64,000 nucleotides of DNA, taken from positions 370,658 to 434,657 of the forward strand of contig CAWADG010000009.1 in NCBI GenBank assembly GCA_963780815.1, written 5' to 3'. The notes beneath the pieces are model-generated. The model was not told the origin of the DNA. It saw nothing but the letters and a program-made list of their open reading frames with translations, and searched no databases. The position numbers and the translations under genes were made by a program. The DNA comes from VRUE01 sp963780815. Lineage in GTDB: Bacteria; Actinomycetota; Thermoleophilia; Solirubrobacterales; 70-9. Position 1 is the stretch's first letter, and each line of letters opens with the position of its first letter. Below, piece by piece: positions 51,905 through 60,616 of the stretch.

Positions 51905-54900
51905 CGCGCTCGGGGTCCTCGATCGCGGCGCGGACCCGCCGCTCGAGGGAGCGGCAGCCGTACTCGGTCGCGGCGTCGAGCGCCTGCCCGAGCATCCTCC
52001 CGGCCGCCTCGCGATCGCCGGGCTCGGCGCGGCGCAGCAGCATCAGCGCCCACTCGTGGCGGGTGCGGGCGAGCCAGGTCGGCGCCCCGATCCGCTCGCA
52101 GGTAGCCGCCGAGCGGCGGAAGTGCTCTTCCGCGTCCCGGTGGCGGTCGAGGCAGGTCGCGGTCAGGCCCAGGTAGCGCTCGACGGGGCCGAACATCGTC
52201 ACCCCCGTGTAGCTGAGCTGCTCGCGCCACGGGAGCAGCCGCTCGTGCAGGGTCGCTGCCGCATCCCCCTCGTCCAACCGCGATGCGACCTCGGCGAGGA
52301 ACCCGAGCGCGGCCTTCGAGGACGGGGTGGGGGTGACGTCGAAGCCGCCCGCGGCGAAGCCGTGGAGCGCAGCGCGCGCCTTCTCGGTGTCCTCGAGCTC
52401 GCAGTAGCTGAGTGCGAGCGCGCTCGCGTAGGCGTCCAGCAGCGGCGCTTCCTCGACCGCCTGCTCCTGGATCCCGAGGATCTCGTCGAGGCGGCCCTGC
52501 TCGTAGCGGATCGCGTGGATCTGGGCCGCGTAGACCGCAAACACGTCGGGCTGACCGGCCTCGGTGCCGAGGCCGGCCGAGCGGTTGGTGAGCTCCTCGG
52601 CCCGCTCGAACTCGCCTGCCATCGTCGCCAGCAGCGCCGGCGCGAAGGTGTTGACCCAGAGGAACATCGGCTGGCCGGTCTCCTCGGCGATCGCTTCCTG
52701 GACCGCGCGGCCGCGGGCCGCCGTCTCGAAATCGCCCCGGTCGAGCGCGTTCAGACCCTGGAAGACCGACGCCCAGTAACGCAGAAGCGTGTCGTCGATC
52801 TCGTCGGCGAGCGCGATCACCTCCTCGGTCTCGACCAGCCGTTCGGTCAGGGTCTGGGGAGCGGCGATCGCGATCTGGCGGCGCGCCAGCGCCCAGGCCA
52901 GCGCCCAGCGGTCGCCGCTCGCCCGCGCCAGCCTCACCGCCTCGGCGCTCAGCTCCTGGCGGCGGTCGAGATCGGCGCCGTAGCTGAGCTCGACCGCGAG
53001 CAGAGACAGCAGCTCGGCGCGGGTGCTGTCCTGTTCACAGAGCTCCAAGGCGGCCTCGAGCGCCCTGATGCGACGCTCGTCGATCTGGCCGACGACGCTG
53101 CTGAAGCCGCGGGTGTTGGCGAGGGCGGCGCGGGCCATCCGCGGGCCGTCGGAAAGACCCCTGGCGAGCTCGCAGGCTTCGAGAAGCGTCTCGCTGTACT
53201 CGGGGTCGCCGATCTGGCGTCGGGCGTCGCCGAGGCCGGTGATGGCATCGCAGCGCCGGCCAGGGTCGGCACCCGGGGTCTGGTCGAGGACGTCGATCGC
53301 ACGCTGGAACCACTCGAGCGCCTCGGCGGGGGCAAGCGCGTCGAGCGCCCGCTCGCCGGCCCTGATCGAGTGCTCCGCGGCCTTCAGGGGCATCTGCGGC
53401 GTCGTCGTCCGCAGCCAGTGCCAGGCGAGCTCCTCCGCCCGCCCGCCCGGGTCGGCGCCGCACATCTCTTCCAGCGCCTCGGCGATCCTCCGGTGCGTCT
53501 GCGCCTGCCGGGTGGCGCCGAGGTCGTCGTAGAGGGTGTTGTTGACCAGCGAGTGGGAGAAGCTGAACCGGCCGGCCGATCGGCCCTCGACCAGCAGAGC
53601 GCCCCTGACGGCGCCGTCGAGGTGATCGAGCACCTCGTCCTGGCCCTCGCCGCTGGCACGGGCGAGCAGCTCGAGGTCGAAGTCACGGCCGATGACCGCA
53701 GCGGTCGAGAGCAGCGAGGCGGTGTCGCCACCGAGCCGCTCCGCCCGGCTCGTCACGACCTCGCGAATGCTCTGCGGCAGGCCGAGGTCAGCGAGCGAGC
53801 CGATGCCCTCTTCGTCGAGGTGGCGGAGGATCTCGCCGACGAAGAACGGGTTGCCGTCGGTCTCACGGCTGATCTCATCGGCGAGGTCGGCCTCTGCGTC
53901 CGGCAGCGACTCGCCCAGCACGCCCTCCATCAGCGTGCCGACGTCGTCCGAGTCGAGCCCGGTCAGGCCGATCCGCCGCACGCCCTCCTCGCGCCGGAGG
54001 TCGCCGAGGATCTGGTTGAAGGGGTGGCCCCGCGTCAGTTCGGACTCGCGGTGGGTCCCCAGCAGGAGCAGCTCGCAGTCGGCGGTGGAGCTGATCAGGT
54101 GCCTGAGGAGCGCGAGGCTCTGTGAGTCGGCCCACTGGACGTCGTCCAGCACGACGACGACGAGCTGCTCGCGGCTCGCCTCGACGAACATTCCGATCGC
54201 CGCGGCGCGGAGCAGGTAGCGCTCGGTCTCGGCGTCGGTGTTTTTCGGCGCCGGGACGTCGGGGACCCTGTCGACCAGCCCGGGCGCCAGCCTCCGCAGC
54301 TCGCCGCCGTGGCGCTCGACATGGCGTTCGATGATCGGCTTCGGCGCGTGCTCGACGTAGTGGGAGAGGGCTTCCGCCCAGGGCCGGTTGGGAGGGTCGA
54401 TGTCCTCGGTGCTGCGCCCGAACAGAGCCGCGGCGCCACCGCCATGGAGGTCGATCGCGGCTTGGGCCGCAAGCCGTGACTTGCCGATCCCGGGCTCGCC
54501 GGAGATCAACGCCACCTGGCGGTGCCCGGACTCGGCGGCGGCCGCGATCTCCTGGAGCTGGGCCCGCTCGTCGAGGCGGCCGACGAACCCGGACGCCGGG
54601 ACCCGGCTGAGCCGGACCGGCAGCGGGATCGCGCTCGCCTTGCCGGCCATCGGCCAGGCGAGCCGGAAGGCCTTCACCGGCTCGGCCATGCCCTTCAACT
54701 CGAGGCCCCCGACCTCCTCGAGGTCGTGGGCGCGGGACGTCGCCATCGCCCGGACAAGGTCGGAGACCAGCACCTCGTCCCCTTCGGCGGCGGCGCAGAG
54801 CCGCGAGGCCTCGATCACGGGGTGGCCGAAGTAGTCGTTCTCACGGCGGGTGGCCTCGCCGAGGCTGATCCCGACCCGGACCGAGAGCGGCTCCTCGGCG

Positions 54901-55157
54901 CGGCGATTGCGACGCGCGATCTTGCGCTGCATCGACGCGGCGCAGGCGAGCGCGGCGGAGGCGCTCGCGAACGTGACCATCAGGCCGTCGCCGAGGTTCT
55001 TGACCTCCTCGCCGCCGGCATCGGCGATCGCCTCGCGGAGGAGGCCGAAGTGCTCGAGGCGAACCTCCTCGGCGGCGGCAGGGCCGATCCGCAGCGTCAT
55101 CTCGGTGCTACCGACGAGGTCGGTGAACAACACCGTCACGGTCTCCACGGGGTCCAT
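51894..55157 (-). CDS. Class III adenylate/guanylate cyclase-AAA ATPase-TPR regulator
   Basis: A 1,087-residue protein. An N-terminal class III cyclase domain (about residues 1-165) has VTVLFTDLVGSTEMT (metal Asp), EEVKNLGDGLMVTF and LSVRVGISLGEA. The position normally holding VNxAxR reads HPVIEASRL, so the transition-state Asn is replaced while Arg stays. A P-loop ATPase follows (ISGEPGIGKSRLAAQAA near 220; VVVLDDVQWADSQSLALLRH), then helical TPR-like repeats to the end. This is the common actinobacterial cyclase-MalT-like architecture. Cyclase activity may be weak or absent. Signal and target unknown. Confidence 0.88.
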   Translation of the reverse strand: MDPVETVTVLFTDLVGSTEMTLRIGPAAAEEVRLEHFGLLREAIADAGGEEVKNLGDGLMVTFASASAALACAASMQRKIARRNRRAEEPLSVRVGISLGEATRRENDYFGHPVIEASRLCAAAEGDEVLVSDLVRAMATSRAHDLEEVGGLELKGMAEPVKAFRLAWPMAGKASAIPLPVRLSRVPASGFVGRLDERAQLQEIAAAAESGHRQVALISGEPGIGKSRLAAQAAIDLHGGGAAALFGRSTEDIDPPNRPWAEALSHYVEHAPKPIIERHVERHGGELRRLAPGLVDRVPDVPAPKNTDAETERYLLRAAAIGMFVEASREQLVVVVLDDVQWADSQSLALLRHLISSTADCELLLLGTHRESELTRGHPFNQILGDLRREEGVRRIGLTGLDSDDVGTLMEGVLGESLPDAEADLADEISRETDGNPFFVGEILRHLDEEGIGSLADLGLPQSIREVVTSRAERLGGDTASLLSTAAVIGRDFDLELLARASGEGQDEVLDHLDGAVRGALLVEGRSAGRFSFSHSLVNNTLYDDLGATRQAQTHRRIAEALEEMCGADPGGRAEELAWHWLRTTTPQMPLKAAEHSIRAGERALDALAPAEALEWFQRAIDVLDQTPGADPGRRCDAITGLGDARRQIGDPEYSETLLEACELARGLSDGPRMARAALANTRGFSSVVGQIDERRIRALEAALELCEQDSTRAELLSLLAVELSYGADLDRRQELSAEAVRLARASGDRWALAWALARRQIAIAAPQTLTERLVETEEVIALADEIDDTLLRYWASVFQGLNALDRGDFETAARGRAVQEAIAEETGQPMFLWVNTFAPALLATMAGEFERAEELTNRSAGLGTEAGQPDVFAVYAAQIHAIRYEQGRLDEILGIQEQAVEEAPLLDAYASALALSYCELEDTEKARAALHGFAAGGFDVTPTPSSKAALGFLAEVASRLDEGDAAATLHERLLPWREQLSYTGVTMFGPVERYLGLTATCLDRHRDAEEHFRRSAATCERIGAPTWLARTRHEWALMLLRRAEPGDREAAGRMLGQALDAATEYGCRSLERRVRAAIEDPERATA

Positions 55158-55206
55158 CCGTCCAATCGCAAGCTAGCACCAGATCAGCGGTTAGGCTGCG
55201 CCATAC

Positions 55207-56709
55207 GTGAAGGAGAAGCTCGGCTGCTACTCCGGTCTCTACTCCGCCGAGGCAGAGGTGCGCACGCCCACCGACGCGGAGGAGTTGCGTGCGATCTTCG
55301 CCGAGGCCGCCGACAGCGGCAGGCGGGTGACGTTCCGCGCCGGCGGCCACTCCTTCGACGGCCAATCGCTCGGCGACGACCTCGTCGTCTCGATGTTGGG
55401 CATGGACTCGATCGAGGTCTTGGACGAGGGGCGGATGCGGGTCGGCCCCGGCGCCACCTGGGGCGCGATCCTCGAAACCCTGAAGCCGCTCGGCCTGGTG
55501 CCGGCGGTGACGGTTACGACCGAACACGCGACCGCGGGGGGCACCCTCTCGGGTGACTGCCTCTCGCGCTTCTCACCCTCCTATGGCAAAGAAGGGGAGT
55601 GGATCGAGAGCTTCGAGTTGATCACCCCGGAGGGCCGGTTGATCATATGCACGCCGCCGCCGAAGGACGAGATGCCCTCGACGCTCGAGGAGCGGGCATT
55701 CTGCGGCACGATCGGGGGGCTCGGGTATCTCGGCGCCGTCGTCTCGATCACGTATCGGTTGTTGGCGGCGCCTGGCAGGGGGGACGAGGTCGCGGTGCGG
55801 ACGATCGTCCGCAAGTACGACACCTTCCGCGACCTCGCCGCTGACCTCGTCCCGACCGCCAAACGCACCTACCTCGAGGACTCCGACCCCGGCGACCCCG
55901 AGAAGCTCGACGCGATCTGGTCCGCGCTCGACACCCGAGGGGACGGAACAAAGTCGGCGCTGTTCTTCACCTCGACGTTCGCCGCGACCAGGACCCGGCG
56001 GCGGATGGCGCTGCACCGGCCGAAACTGCTACTGCGGGTGCTCGTCGAGTGGCTGATGCGTGTCCCGTTCATCTCGAAGCTGATGTGGCGCTTCTACGTC
56101 CGCTTCCTGTTCAAGGACGGCGACGAGTACCTCGACGACCTCGAGGGCTTCAGCTTCTTCATGGACGGCAACGCGCGGGCGAAGCGGATCGGGAAAAGGC
56201 TCGGGTTCAAGATGCAGAACGCCCAGCAGACGTTCGTCGTGCCGAGCGACCCCGGCGCCGAGGGTGGCTGGGACGGCGCCGCCGACGACCTCGTCGAGTG
56301 GCTCGACTTCGCCCATGAGTACCTGCTCGAGCGCGACCTGACCCCGACCCTGAACGACGTCCTGTTCGTCCCCCGCGACCGGCCGTTCCTGCTCTCGGCG
56401 AGCAACAACCAGCCCGGTTTCGCCGTCAGCTATGCATTCGAGACCTCCAAGAAGGGCCGGCTCGACCGCGCCAAACAGGCCTTCGACGAGCTCGCCGACA
56501 TCCTCTGGGAGAAATTCCACGGCCGCGTTTACCTGGTGAAGAACGTCTTCGCCAAACCGGAGACGCTGGCGGCGATGTACGGCGACCACGCGATCGAGTT
56601 CTTCCGCCTCAAGCGCGAGCTCGACCCCCAGATGCTGCTCCGCGACGACTTCCTCGAGCGGACCTTCGGCGAGCTGCTCGGGTCAGGTGGTCTTGACGAC
56701 CAGGACTGA
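55207..56709 (+). CDS. FAD-binding oxidoreductase (PCMH-type)
   Basis: A 500-residue flavoprotein. The FAD-binding domain has VTFRAGGHSFDGQSLGDDLV and MRVGPGATWGAILETLKPLG, with TEHATAGGTLSGDCLSRFSP and GTIGGLGYLGAVVSITYRLL. The C-terminal part resembles the aldonolactone/DprE1-like group. It has no covalent-FAD histidine that I can place with confidence. Substrate unknown. GTG 55207, divergent from the cyclase gene and overlapping the stress-protein gene by 27 bases at its end. Confidence 0.85.
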   Translation: MKEKLGCYSGLYSAEAEVRTPTDAEELRAIFAEAADSGRRVTFRAGGHSFDGQSLGDDLVVSMLGMDSIEVLDEGRMRVGPGATWGAILETLKPLGLVPAVTVTTEHATAGGTLSGDCLSRFSPSYGKEGEWIESFELITPEGRLIICTPPPKDEMPSTLEERAFCGTIGGLGYLGAVVSITYRLLAAPGRGDEVAVRTIVRKYDTFRDLAADLVPTAKRTYLEDSDPGDPEKLDAIWSALDTRGDGTKSALFFTSTFAATRTRRRMALHRPKLLLRVLVEWLMRVPFISKLMWRFYVRFLFKDGDEYLDDLEGFSFFMDGNARAKRIGKRLGFKMQNAQQTFVVPSDPGAEGGWDGAADDLVEWLDFAHEYLLERDLTPTLNDVLFVPRDRPFLLSASNNQPGFAVSYAFETSKKGRLDRAKQAFDELADILWEKFHGRVYLVKNVFAKPETLAAMYGDHAIEFFRLKRELDPQMLLRDDFLERTFGELLGSGGLDDQD

Positions 56710-57102
56710 GCAGTTTGCGCGGTGGGTCACGGTGTTGGGGACGCTGCCGAGGACCCGGCGCTGCATCCCCTTGTTGCCGATCACGAGCAGGTCGGCACCA
56801 CACTCCTCGGCGAGCTGAACGAGGACCTTGCCGGGATCTCCGGGAGCGGCCCTCGTCTCGGTCTTGACTCCCTCGAGGTTGAGGTCCTCCTCGAGGCGCT
56901 CGAGGATCGAGCGGACCCGCGCCGCCGGGTTGGAGGCCCACTGAAGCTCGACGTCGTCCCCGGCGGAGCCGCTGGCGGACTCATCGAAGGCGCTCAGCAG
57001 GAACAACTTGGCCCCGAACTGGCGGGCTATTGCGGCGGCCTGTTTGACCGCCTCGTTCGCAGTGGCAGTCCCATCGGTCCCGACGGCAATCGTGGAAATC
57101 AT
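56683..57102 (-). CDS. Universal stress protein (UspA family)
   Basis: A 139-residue UspA domain. ISTIAVGTDGTATANEAVKQ opens it. The ATP-binding motif at the end is LLVIGNKGMQRRVLGSVPNT followed by VTHRANCSVLVVKTT, close to G-x2-G-x9-G-(S/T). Start ATG 57102 has GGGGAGAG upstream. A stress-linked nucleotide-binding protein; its 3' end overlaps the converging oxidoreductase. Confidence 0.9.
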   Translation of the reverse strand: MISTIAVGTDGTATANEAVKQAAAIARQFGAKLFLLSAFDESASGSAGDDVELQWASNPAARVRSILERLEEDLNLEGVKTETRAAPGDPGKVLVQLAEECGADLLVIGNKGMQRRVLGSVPNTVTHRANCSVLVVKTT

Positions 57103-57247
57103 CTGGCTCTCCCCTCGGGCGACCAGCCTATCGCGGCAAGGTCGGGCCAACCACCTCAGAGCCCCTGGCCGATTGACCCAGCCGCGCGACGAGCATAGAG
57201 TCGATGCGCCTCGTCCACTCGATGCCGGCTAGCTGGAGGAGACTGCA

Positions 57248-57862
57248 ATGCGCCCGAAGTTGAGCTATGCGAACGTCGTCTCGACGCTTTGCTTGTTCTT
57301 GCTGCTGACCGGAGGAGCCGCCTACGCGGCCAGCCACCTTGGCAAGAATTCCGTTGGAACCAAGCAGCTCAAGAAGAACGCGGTCACAACGGCGAAAATC
57401 AACAAGGAAGCGGTCACCGGAGCGAAAATCAAGAAAGGCACATTGACCGGGGACCAGATCAATGTCTCGACGCTGGGCACGGTGCCGAACGCGGGCAACG
57501 CGGACAGCCTTGGTGGTGTAGCAGCGGGCGGGTATCAGCAGCGCATTCGCTGGGCCTACGTCAGCGCCGCCGGGACGGTTCTCGCATCGGGCGGTGGGCC
57601 CGCACCGACGGTGATCCACGAACCCCCTGGGGTCTACTACATCGAGTGGGGCTCGCCGGTGACGGGGGAGGCGGTGATCTCGACCCTCGCGGAAGCGGAT
57701 GTCTTCTCGGCTGGAATTGCGACCTCGCCCTGCGGCGGTCCTCCCCTCGGGGTCTCCAGCTGTTTCAAAGGCTCCAAATCTTCGAGCGAGACCCTCACCT
57801 ACACCCTTTCGTCAGCCGCCACCGAGAAAGACCGGGCGTTCTACATCGAGCTGGTCCCATAG
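57248..57862 (+). CDS. Secreted decapeptide-repeat protein
   Basis: A 204-residue member of the same family as 35991 and 45220. After LSYANVVSTLCLFLLLTGGA come ten-residue units SVGTKQLKKN, AVTTAKINKE, AVTGAKIKKG, TLTGDQINVS. NAGNADSLGGVAAGGYQQRI then joins a beta-rich C-terminal domain with two cysteines. ATG 57248 behind GAGGAG. It lies just upstream of the integrase relic and tRNA-Cys. Confidence 0.77.
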   Translation: MRPKLSYANVVSTLCLFLLLTGGAAYAASHLGKNSVGTKQLKKNAVTTAKINKEAVTGAKIKKGTLTGDQINVSTLGTVPNAGNADSLGGVAAGGYQQRIRWAYVSAAGTVLASGGGPAPTVIHEPPGVYYIEWGSPVTGEAVISTLAEADVFSAGIATSPCGGPPLGVSSCFKGSKSSSETLTYTLSSAATEKDRAFYIELVP

Positions 57863-57901
57863 TCCTCGACGCGGCAGGCAGCCTTGTTCGCTTGCGGAAC
57901 A

Positions 57902-58168
57902 ATGGAAGCGCCAGGGCTGGAGGGAGAGCCCCTTTTCAAGCGGGGCAACGCTCGACTTGAGGAGTTAGGCATCGAGCCGATGGGTCACAGCGACGTGAGA
58001 TTCACGCTCTCCGTCTACGCCAAGGCCGTGAAGCGAAGGTCTAAGCTGTCCGGCGCTTACCTGGCTGAGTTCGAGCGGGCGTTCGCTTGGGCGGCACCTC
58101 CGACCTCTGAAGAGGCACTAACGGGTACAGATGCCCAATCGGAGACGGAGGAGGCGACAAGAGCATGA
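57902..58168 (+). pseudogene. C-terminal relic of a tyrosine integrase next to tRNA-Cys
   Basis: The stretch MGHSDVRFTLSVYAKAVKRR, then SKLSGAYLAEFERAFAWA, matches the end of actinobacterial integrases, including the G-H box and nucleophilic Tyr. The preceding ~30 residues (LFKRGNARLEELGIEP) come from elsewhere in such a gene, and the catalytic Arg and HxxR parts are missing. It reads toward tRNA-Cys, 27 bases away, as expected for an integrase whose element sat at that tRNA. Confidence 0.75.
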
Positions 58169-58195
58169 TCGGATTTGGCTTGGTAAAGCGGTTTC

Positions 58196-58266
58196 GGCGC
58201 CTTGGCGGAGTGGCTACGCAGCGGCCTGCAAAGCCGTTTACACCGGTTCGATTCCGGTAGGCGCCT
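58196..58266 (+). tRNA. tRNA-Cys(GCA)
   Basis: A complete 71-nt tRNA. Acceptor GGCGCCT/AGGCGCC, anticodon stem GCGGC/GCCGT with loop CTGCAAA (anticodon GCA), T arm ACCGG-TTCGATT-CCGGT, discriminator T. No encoded CCA. Confidence 0.95.
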
Positions 58267-58268
58267 CT

Positions 58269-58302
58269 GGCTCTGGCAAGCGATATTTAGCTTGTTAGAG
58301 CC
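58269..58302 (+). terminator. Hairpin after tRNA-Cys
   Basis: A two-part stem: GGCTCT pairs with AGAGCC, and inside it CAAGC pairs with GCTTG around GATATTTA. GAGCGCTCTTTT follows at 58306-58317 as a second short palindrome with T-tract. Confidence 0.65.
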
Positions 58303-58316
58303 GTTTGAGCGCTCTT

Positions 58317-58683
58317 TTCAATGCGCTTCTTCGTCCGGCTGATTCCGGTTGAAACCGGCTATTTCAGTGTCTGACTGGTGCACGACTGGTGCACGGCGAG
58401 GCGCGTCGCTGCTCCTCACGGTCGCTCACCAGGCTTCCGCTCCAGCCGAGATCGGGCCCGGTTGAGGAACGCGCTTGCTCCTCGTCTCTATGAAGAAGGG
58501 CCGACTGGGTGGCTCGGCGCATCTCGCGCTTTCGCTCCCGCGGGAAGCGGATGCGCGTCATCGCCGAGCGCGTCAGGTGACGCCAGTTGACCCGCTACAG
58601 GCGTGCCTCGAGGATCATGTTGAATGGCGGCTACACGCTGCGCTCTTGGTGACGTTGCCGCCAAGCGGAACCGAGGTCGAGCG
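58317..58683. other. Intergenic stretch without a gene
   Basis: About 370 bases after the tRNA-Cys. It contains CCGGTT-GA-AACCGG (58345-58358) and a tandem 11-bp repeat GACTGGTGCAC twice (58373-58383, 58384-58394). I see no convincing coding frame; the longer frames here lack Shine-Dalgarno and natural composition. Probably remnant of the element that used the tRNA. Confidence 0.5.
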
Positions 58684-60021
58684 TCAGGTCTCCGTGAACC
58701 AGATTCCCGTGCGTGCCACCTTGGGCGCCTCCTGGCCGATCGCACGCGTGAGCAGCCACAGGTCCCCCAGAGCCGGGTGGAGCATCGGCTTCCCGCTGGT
58801 CATCAGGCCGACCGACAGCGCGCGCTCGGGGTCGGCCCAGCCGAGCAGGTTGGTGAAGCCGAGGTGGCCGAATGCCTCCTCGGTGTCGGGACCGAACAGG
58901 CTGACCGCCCTAGCGCCCAACATGAACCCACTGGCGTGGCGCAGGGGAGCCACCAAGGAGAAGTCGATCTCGCGAAACGCCCGCTCGGATGTGGCGCGGC
59001 GGATCGTGCGCGGCTCGAGGATGCGCACGCCGTCGAGCTCGCCACCGGCGCCCAACAACTCGAAGAAGCGCGACAGCTCGTTGGCGGTTGTGACGACATT
59101 GCCGGACGGAACGATGCCGGTGAGGAAACGCGGGTCGTTGGAGCGGACGGTGATCTCATCCGGCGGGAGGCCCAGCGCACGCTCGAGCACGGTGGACAGC
59201 GGCGGCAGCGCCGGCGGGCCGGTGGGGTAGCTCACGCCGACACGCTCGACGTCCTTCGGGCTGACGCCGTAGTTGCCCCAGCGAAAGCCGAGCGGGTCGA
59301 GGACCTCCTGCCCCAGCACGGCGCGAATGTCCCTGCCGGTCACCCGCTGCACGATCTCCGCGATGATGAAGCCGCCCGACATCGCGTGGTAGGAGAGCAG
59401 CTTCCCGGGGCGCGAGCGGGGTTTGGCCGCGCACAGCGTCTCCAGCTGGAACTCCCGGTCGCCGAAGCGGTCCAGATCGAACGCGTCGGCCGGCAGGTTC
59501 GGCACCCCCGCGCGGTGGGAGAGCAGATGCTCGATGGTGATGGCCTCCTTGCCGTGGGCAGCGTACTCGGGGATGTACTCGCACACACGGTCGTCTACAT
59601 GCAGCAGCCCGCGCTCGTCGAGCAGGTGGGCCACGACGGCGGTCATCGCCTTGGATGCGGAGAAGATGACGAACGGCGTCTCGGGCGTGGCCAATGTGCG
59701 CGCCGCGTCCTGTCGGTCAGACGGCCCGTTGCCGCACGCATGACCAATCGCGCGGTCGAGCACGACCTGACCGTGGCGACGCACGCAGAGAGCGATCGCC
59801 GGATAGAAGCCACTGCGGTACAGGCGCTCCACTCCGGCCCAGATCCGCTCGATGCCGGTGGCCGTCATGCCCAGCGCCTCGATCTCGGCCACCTCGTCAG
59901 AGCGCGTGCTGACCGCCCCGAGGTCGCGGGGCACCCGAATGCGCCGCAACGGGTCGGGCACCAGAGGAAGGCGCGGGATCGGCGGGATCGGGATTGCCTC
60001 TAGCGAGATCACAGACGCCAC
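58684..60021 (-). CDS. Serine beta-lactamase/esterase family protein (class C fold)
   Basis: A 445-residue serine hydrolase of the beta-lactamase/DD-peptidase superfamily. The SxxK motif is in TPFVIFSASKAMTAVVAHLL and the tyrosine motif in KLLSYHAMSGGFIIAEIVQR (Y-x-A/S-like). A C-terminal SFGHxG-like segment appears as EEAFGHLGFTNLLGWADPER. Such proteins are usually esterases or peptidases rather than true beta-lactamases. No signal peptide is apparent, suggesting a cytoplasmic enzyme. GTG 60021. Confidence 0.85.
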   Translation of the reverse strand: MASVISLEAIPIPPIPRLPLVPDPLRRIRVPRDLGAVSTRSDEVAEIEALGMTATGIERIWAGVERLYRSGFYPAIALCVRRHGQVVLDRAIGHACGNGPSDRQDAARTLATPETPFVIFSASKAMTAVVAHLLDERGLLHVDDRVCEYIPEYAAHGKEAITIEHLLSHRAGVPNLPADAFDLDRFGDREFQLETLCAAKPRSRPGKLLSYHAMSGGFIIAEIVQRVTGRDIRAVLGQEVLDPLGFRWGNYGVSPKDVERVGVSYPTGPPALPPLSTVLERALGLPPDEITVRSNDPRFLTGIVPSGNVVTTANELSRFFELLGAGGELDGVRILEPRTIRRATSERAFREIDFSLVAPLRHASGFMLGARAVSLFGPDTEEAFGHLGFTNLLGWADPERALSVGLMTSGKPMLHPALGDLWLLTRAIGQEAPKVARTGIWFTET

Positions 60022-60359
60022 GCTATGGGCATGGGTCCTTTAGCTCGGCGCGAACGTCGGCGTCCGTCCGTGCGCGCCGCGCGGCGTCGCGGATCTCGAA
60101 CACGTCTGTGGCCCAGTCGCCGAGCTCGCGCGTGACGTTGCGCACCGCGCCGACGACGATCCCCGACGCTGATCGGCGAGCCCACCACCCGGTTGGTCTG
60201 GGTCTCGATCACCGAGACGCTGGATGAAAAGTAATTCGTGACGTAGGCGTCTTGGGCGAAGGCACCGGGGGCCAGCGTCACCAGAAGCAGTGCCGCGAGC
60301 GCCGAGACCTGAGAGAAGCCTCGGCAGAGATGGTCCCCTCCGAGTAGTGCTTTGCGCAC
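60009..60359 (-). pseudogene. Chimeric remnant: YVTN-propeller start joined to another gene's end
   Basis: From the right, a signal peptide (ALAALLLVTLAPGAFAQ) and the first YVTN beta-propeller blade (DAYVTNYFSSSVSVIETQTN, RVVGSPISVG) are clear. Then the frame changes. In the adjacent frame AVRNVTRELGDWATDVFEIR and DAARRARTDADVRAELKDPC run to a stop near 60023, which looks like the natural C-terminus of an unrelated protein. A deletion has probably fused two genes. Confidence 0.55.
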
Positions 60360-60616
60360 GCCGGGGAGTGTATGGCTGGACCAGGTGCATCGGGCCGACT
60401 GCTCCTTTGCTCGTAAAGGAGGAGCGAGCGCGAAGCAAGACTTCGCTCCTGCGTGTCGTCCGCAGCGGCGTCTCCGCCGAGGTGCTGCGCGCGCTCGCTT
60501 CCCGCGCGGATGCGAGCGTGCGGGGTGTGTTGCGGAATGCCTCTCGCTCGATCTCGCTACGAAATGTGGGGCCGGACTCGAGAGAGGCCGGCAGAACGCT
60601 CACAATCACCCGGTTG

